From Verrucomicrobiales bacterium (lineage in GTDB: Bacteria; Verrucomicrobiota; Verrucomicrobiia; Verrucomicrobiales; DEV007): DNA of 59,216 nt. A program made the position numbers and the translations under genes. The stretch lies in assembly GCA_029940475.1 (NCBI GenBank), contig JAPYUT010000020.1:1-59216 (forward strand). The letters run 5' to 3'. The notes beneath the pieces were generated by a model, which did not search any database, was not told where the DNA came from, and worked only from the letters and a program-made list of their open reading frames with translations. Positions 55,371-59,216 of this stretch are shown here, in pieces; the first letter of the stretch is position 1; the number at the start of each line of letters is the position of its first letter.

Positions 55371-56585
55371 ATGGAACCGAGCCCCGAGACAACCCGCAGG
55401 ACCTTCCGTCTCGAGTTGTGGCGATCCATCCCGGTGGGGATGATCGAATACCTGTTCATCCCGCTGGCGGGATTAATCGCCCTTGAATACTACCAGGCAA
55501 GTGACTGGCAAAAAGCCCTCCTGCTGGCGATCTCCGGGGGCGGCATGGTCGCCAGCATCGCCATCGTGCCACTGGTGCGCAAACTCAACTGGCAACTCAC
55601 CCACAGTGCGGCGGTATTCAACTTGATCGGTGCCGCCGGCATCGCCTTAGCTGCCGCCTTCCCTGATTCACTTGGCATGTACATGGCCGGGATCAGCATC
55701 GGGTTCTTTGCCTTCATGCTGCCGCTGCCGCTGCTCACGCAAATCTACCAGAACAATTTCCCCACCGCACGCCGTGGAAAAATCTTCGCCGTTACCGCCA
55801 CCTTCCGGGGCATCATCGCCATCATCTTCGCCTGGGTTGCCGGCAAATGGATTGACGCCGACATCGAGAACTTCAAGCCGCTGCTGTGGTGGTTCGCGGG
55901 CTTCGCCCTGCTTGGCGCCGCCGCCACCTGGATTATGCCCAGGATCAAGCTGAGCCCGGGGAGCACCAACCCGTTCACCGCCTTCCGCTGGCTGAAAGAG
56001 GACAAAAAATTCCGCGTGTTGATCATCTCATGGATGCTCATGGGCATCGGCAACCTCACCTCGCTGAAGATATGGACCGAATATTTTGCCAATGAGGATT
56101 ACGGGAATAATTTCACCGCCTTTGAAGTGACTCTCCTCACCTTCATCATCCCGCATCTCGTCAAGCTGGTGTTCACCTACCCGTGGGGTTGGCTCTTCGA
56201 CCGGCTCAACTTCTATTTTTTGCGCCTCATCCTCAATGTCCTTTTCTGTAGCGCAATACTGGTGGTGTTTTACGGGCAGTCATTCTGGGTCATCGCCATC
56301 GGCACGGGCCTGCAGGGCTTCGCCTTCGCCGGGGGAAACATCGCCTGGTCACTCTGGGTGACAAAGATCGCGCCTCCAGAGCACACCGCGGAATACATGT
56401 CGGTTCATACCTTCACCACCGGCCTGCGGGGAATTGCAGCACCCGTAATCGGGTTCGCCCTGCTGCGCGGGTTCGGCAACGGTGTCGCCATCTTCAGCGC
56501 AATCCTGATCCTCATTGCCTCACTGATCATCCTGCCCGAGGTCCAGCGTATACGCGCCAGGGGAAAAAGCAGCGGCACCGCCTGA
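55371..56585 (+). CDS. MFS transporter
   Basis: 404 residues, about twelve hydrophobic segments. It begins with a short charged N-terminus (MEPSPETTRRTFRLELWRS) and contains PTARRGKIFAVTATFRG, a motif-A-like loop, and WGWLFDRLNFYFLRL in the second half. It does not match a well-known subfamily, so no substrate is given. It lies on the plus strand and converges on the secreted hydrolase at 56596. Confidence 0.8.
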   Translation: MEPSPETTRRTFRLELWRSIPVGMIEYLFIPLAGLIALEYYQASDWQKALLLAISGGGMVASIAIVPLVRKLNWQLTHSAAVFNLIGAAGIALAAAFPDSLGMYMAGISIGFFAFMLPLPLLTQIYQNNFPTARRGKIFAVTATFRGIIAIIFAWVAGKWIDADIENFKPLLWWFAGFALLGAAATWIMPRIKLSPGSTNPFTAFRWLKEDKKFRVLIISWMLMGIGNLTSLKIWTEYFANEDYGNNFTAFEVTLLTFIIPHLVKLVFTYPWGWLFDRLNFYFLRLILNVLFCSAILVVFYGQSFWVIAIGTGLQGFAFAGGNIAWSLWVTKIAPPEHTAEYMSVHTFTTGLRGIAAPVIGFALLRGFGNGVAIFSAILILIASLIILPEVQRIRARGKSSGTA

Positions 56586-56595
56586 AATAATTGAC

Positions 56596-57414
56596 CTAGA
56601 GGCCGGTTGTATGTTGCCGGATAAAGTCAACGATCGGCCCGGGATCCTTCAGCGCATGGGGATGATGGCCAACACCCGGCTTTGAGATCACCTTGATCTC
56701 ACCACCCAGCTTGCGGTAACCCTCAACAATCACGGCACTGTTCTCCTCAACCGGCACGACAGTGTCCGCAGCTCCCACGACATGCAGCAGCGGTATCTTC
56801 GCCTTGGCAATGGGTGCCAGCTTATGGATCGGGCTCACCGGCGCCTCCACCGACTCCTCCTCGGTAATGCCATGGGCCTTGAGTGCACCCGCCCATGCAC
56901 CGCCGCCGCCCTTGCCCTTGCCCTTGCCTCCGGGCCAGCTGCGGATGTCACATACCGGAGCATCGCCATAGATGCAGGCCACCTTGCCGGGATTGGCTGC
57001 AGCCCAGTTGTAGATGATCAGGCCGCCGCGACTCATGCCCTCCAGTGCCGGCTTGCTCGAGAATCCGTGTTCCTTGGTAAGCAATGCATGGAAACGGTTC
57101 CAGCGCTGCACTGCCTCTTCATTGCCAAAGAGACCACCAACCTCGCAATAGCAAATATGGAAACCGAGCTTCAACAAGGCGATGTCCGCCTGCGGCTGGT
57201 GTCCAAAAAAGCGGGCACGCCAGACCCAGGGTTTGCCTTTTGCCTCCGATTTCGGCACCACCACAATGCACTTGAGCCCCTCATGAATGAAGTCGCGCCG
57301 CTCAAATCCTTTCCAGTTGCTGGTCTTACCCTCAATTTCCGCGGCAGGAGACGGCCATAGGGTGATTAAAAAAAAGCTTACGGTGGTGGAGAAAATAGTA
57401 ACCCAAAATTTCAT
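56596..57414 (-). CDS. Secreted alpha/beta hydrolase
   Basis: 272 residues with a signal peptide (MKFWVTIFSTTVSFFLITLW). Nucleophile elbow GMSRGG (Ser in ALEGMSRGGLIIYNWA), acid loop VVGAADTVVPVEE and PGVGHHPHALKDP for the catalytic His complete the triad. A Gly/Lys-rich loop (GGKGKGKGGGGAW) interrupts the middle. It looks like the esterase/dienelactone hydrolase type found in polysaccharide-degradation regions; the substrate is unknown. Confidence 0.85.
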   Translation of the reverse strand: MKFWVTIFSTTVSFFLITLWPSPAAEIEGKTSNWKGFERRDFIHEGLKCIVVVPKSEAKGKPWVWRARFFGHQPQADIALLKLGFHICYCEVGGLFGNEEAVQRWNRFHALLTKEHGFSSKPALEGMSRGGLIIYNWAAANPGKVACIYGDAPVCDIRSWPGGKGKGKGGGGAWAGALKAHGITEEESVEAPVSPIHKLAPIAKAKIPLLHVVGAADTVVPVEENSAVIVEGYRKLGGEIKVISKPGVGHHPHALKDPGPIVDFIRQHTTGL

Positions 57415-57505
57415 GTCTTTTGCCTTTCAACATAAGCCTCACAACGCTCAGGCATCAATCTGATGTTTCACAGCGTTCAACTTGCCTAAATAATCAGGTT
57501 TTTGT

Positions 57506-57534
57506 TTGTCATTAGGGGAGCTCCAACAGATAAA
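57506..57534 (+). promoter_or_regulatory. Candidate promoter of the ABC binding-protein gene
   Basis: TTGTCA (57506-57511), 17 bases, GATAAA (57529-57534) match a sigma-70 pattern at 5 and 4 of 6 positions. Transcription would begin near 57541, leaving a 20-nt leader with AAGGGGA before ATG 57561. Confidence 0.45.
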
Positions 57535-57560
57535 TAAGGGGAAACAACACGCCTACCCAC

Positions 57561-58577
57561 ATGAAAAACTTCACCGTGCCATTTCTCACCATCCTCACGA
57601 CCGTCACCTTCATCGGGTGCAGCAAAAACAAGAACCAGGCCAACGGGCAGGTCGAGGACCACGTTCACGGACAGATCGAGATCGTCGCTGAGCTTTCCGG
57701 TGACGGCAAAAGGGATAAGGGATTCAAGGCCGCTGAAGACGCACTGCAGAGGGTCCCGGACATGAGAGGCATCTTCGCCATCAATGACCCCAGCGGCCTC
57801 GGTGCGGTGGGAGCGCTGGAAAAGGCCGGTAAGCTTGACCAGGTCACCGTCATTGCATTTGACGGCATGCCGGCGGGAAAACAGGCAATCAAGGAGGGAA
57901 AAATTTACGCCGACCCGATTCAGCACCCGGACAAGATCGGCCGTGAATGCATCAAGGCAATCGTGGCTTACCTGAGTGGCGAGGAAGTAAAGCCGAACAT
58001 TGACATCCCGGCGACCCTTTACACAAAGGATACCGTTGACTCTGATGAACCGCTGACGCCCGAAAAGCCGGCCAGCGGGACAGCCGGCAAGAAGTCAAGG
58101 GGTCTCATTGGAGCCACCTGCATGGACATTGCCAACCCCTTCTTCAAGGTGATTGAAGCCAACATGCGCGATGAGGCGGCGAAGCACGGCTACGACCTCA
58201 TTTACCTTGGTGCCGAGAATGATATTTCCAAGCAACAGAAACAGATCAAGGATTTCCTGGTGAAGGAAGTCGTGGCCATTGCCCTCAACCCAACCAACTC
58301 GCAAGCCATAGGGACTGCAGTCAAGGAGGCGAACAATGCCAACGTCCCGGTGTTTTCCTTTGATGTCCGGGTGCAGGCAGAGGGTGCCAAGGTTGTCTCC
58401 CACGTCGGAACTGACAACGCCCAGGGCGGTGAACTTGCCGGACAGGCAATGATCGATGCCCTTGGCGCGGAGGGCGGCAAGGTGGTGATCATTGACTACC
58501 GGGGGGTTGAGTCCTGCATCGAGCGGGTCAATGGATTCAAGAAAGTCATTGATGCCCACAACGCCAAGCTGCAATAG
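57561..58577 (+). CDS. Sugar ABC substrate-binding lipoprotein with circularly permuted lobes
   Basis: 338 residues. A lipoprotein signal (TVTFIGCSKNK, lipobox Cys) opens the protein. Residues ~30-155 match the C-terminal lobe of ribose/galactose-type binding proteins (QIEIVAELSGDGKRDKGF, GIFAINDPSGLGAVGAL, VTVIAFDGMPAGKQAIKEGK). A Pro/Lys/Gly linker (~155-172) leads to what is normally the N-terminal lobe (GATCMDIANPFFKVIEANMR, SFDVRVQAEGAKVVSHVGTD, GGKVVIIDYRGVESCIERVN). The frame ends at AHNAKLQ, exactly where a normal protein would continue into IEIVAELSGDG. The order is thus reversed, as in a circular permutation. Binds a sugar in the periplasm for the transporter encoded next. Confidence 0.85.
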   Translation: MKNFTVPFLTILTTVTFIGCSKNKNQANGQVEDHVHGQIEIVAELSGDGKRDKGFKAAEDALQRVPDMRGIFAINDPSGLGAVGALEKAGKLDQVTVIAFDGMPAGKQAIKEGKIYADPIQHPDKIGRECIKAIVAYLSGEEVKPNIDIPATLYTKDTVDSDEPLTPEKPASGTAGKKSRGLIGATCMDIANPFFKVIEANMRDEAAKHGYDLIYLGAENDISKQQKQIKDFLVKEVVAIALNPTNSQAIGTAVKEANNANVPVFSFDVRVQAEGAKVVSHVGTDNAQGGELAGQAMIDALGAEGGKVVIIDYRGVESCIERVNGFKKVIDAHNAKLQ

Positions 58578-58641
58578 CAGGCGATTCATCAGCAAGCAGG
58601 CAGGGCCGGGACATTGAGCCGGATCCGGGCAGGCAACAAAC

Positions 58642-59216
58642 ATGTCAGCAATTGCTCAGCTCCTCAGGAAACCGCTTGCCTTTGTATCCGGCGAGTATGG
58701 AATGGCAGCCGTCCTGCTCCTGCTCGCCGTCTTTTTCAGTATCCTGACAATCGAGGAGAGGAGCCCCGAGGGATCCTCAGCCGGCAGGAAACTGGCCAAG
58801 GACATTTTCCAGCTCACCGAGGATGACCCGGTCAACTTTCCAAAGGATCTCGTGGTCTTTATTGCTGCAGGTGAAAATAAAACAGGAAGGGCTTTTGCCG
58901 GGGCTCTTGAGGATGACCTGCTGTCCAGAAAAATCACAGTGACCGGCAAGGGCATAGGCAGTCCGGCCCGTATACGTAAGGCCATGGAGCAATCCGGAAC
59001 CATTGACCTGATCGCAACCGCGTCCTCCATTAAAAAATTTCCCGTTTTTGACGCATTCCTTGGAGAGGAGCGAATTCCCGTGGATGCTGCCACCAGGAAT
59101 ATCAATGATACCCTGGTCCGGGGTTCCAACATGGCCAAGATATCTCCTGACAGTTATATGTGGCCGGTTTTCCTCACCGCCTCCAATCTGAGGAACATCA
59201 GCAGCCAGATCGCCGT
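58642..59216 (+). CDS. ABC sugar permease with periplasmic insert (3' end missing)
   Basis: The frame runs from ATG 58642 to the right edge without a stop (191 codons seen). One membrane segment (MAAVLLLLAVFFSILTI) is followed by ~125 soluble residues (DLVVFIAAGENKTGRAFAG, GIGSPARIRKAMEQSG, DLIATASSIKKF). FLTASNLRNISSQIA then appears, the conserved stretch that normally follows directly after the first helix of RbsC/BPD_transp_2 permeases. The insert looks like a small alpha/beta fold. Its position 64 bp behind the binding-protein gene supports a ribose-type ABC transporter. Confidence 0.75.
   Translation, partial: MSAIAQLLRKPLAFVSGEYGMAAVLLLLAVFFSILTIEERSPEGSSAGRKLAKDIFQLTEDDPVNFPKDLVVFIAAGENKTGRAFAGALEDDLLSRKITVTGKGIGSPARIRKAMEQSGTIDLIATASSIKKFPVFDAFLGEERIPVDAATRNINDTLVRGSNMAKISPDSYMWPVFLTASNLRNISSQIA

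Overview
The window looks like a chromosomal segment of a Verrucomicrobiota bacterium, or a close relative in the Planctomycetota-Verrucomicrobiota group, probably aquatic. The main reason is the density of families typical of that group: PSCyt1/DUF1549/DUF1553 proteins, DUF1501 proteins with Tat signals, a DUF1080 protein, a sulfatase-TPR fusion, a CotH/lamin-tail surface protein and a cytochrome-WD40 protein. This rests on family recognition only; there is no rRNA. No insertion sequence, prophage or CRISPR array was seen.

Layout. 1-6250: secreted and surface proteins (an EF-hand protein cut by the window edge, with 45-bp tandem repeats; a secreted beta-sandwich-like protein; a 1470-aa CotH protein). 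6251-7060: an M50 membrane protease, then a gap with two strong hairpins. 7492-11922: a DUF1549/DUF1553 + DUF1501 pair. 12183-12681: a cold-shock protein and tRNA-Ala(GGC). 12780-16338: a sulfatase and a PQQ-type propeller. 16331-21496 (minus strand): MFS exporter, OmpA/BON envelope protein, alpha/beta hydrolase, RsgA. 21606-26764: histidine phosphatase, glucose-6-phosphate isomerase, GlnD. 26834-27484: an AT-rich methyltransferase that looks imported. 27724-42072: a second degradation-type region (TIM-barrel isomerase, EamA transporter, cytochrome-WD40, DUF1549/DUF1553, DUF1501, DUF1080, PI-PLC-like, sorbosone-dehydrogenase-like propeller). 42724-52280: a sugar-acid catabolic cluster (IlvD/EDD dehydratase, GntP permease, ketoglutarate-semialdehyde dehydrogenase, KdaD-like FAH dehydratase; divergently a second GntP, a class V aminotransferase and a hydroxypyruvate-isomerase-like protein). 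52277-57414: metallophosphoesterase, tRNA-Arg(CCT), UbiA prenyltransferase, CPBP protease, MFS transporter, secreted hydrolase. 57561-59216: a sugar ABC binding protein and the start of its permease.

The most notable content does not show up as ordinary open frames. Two minus-strand genes are interrupted by in-frame UGA codons that sit exactly at the redox-active position of their families and are followed by hairpins fitting bacterial SECIS rules. One is a secreted deiodinase-like thioredoxin-fold protein with a DsbD-like domain and two EF-hands (35559-36974, motif T-U-P-P-F). The other is a 73-residue SelW/Rdx protein with two UGAs in a U-x-x-U motif (42439-42660). No Sec machinery lies in this window, so selenocysteine insertion is an inference.

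A second surprise is the ABC binding protein at 57561-58577. Its two lobes are in reversed order, as in a circular permutation, and the permease that follows carries an unusual insert of about 125 residues after its first membrane segment.

The sugar-acid cluster gives a coherent route: pentonate uptake (GntP), dehydration to 2-keto-3-deoxypentonate, a second dehydration to 2,5-dioxopentanoate, and oxidation to 2-oxoglutarate.
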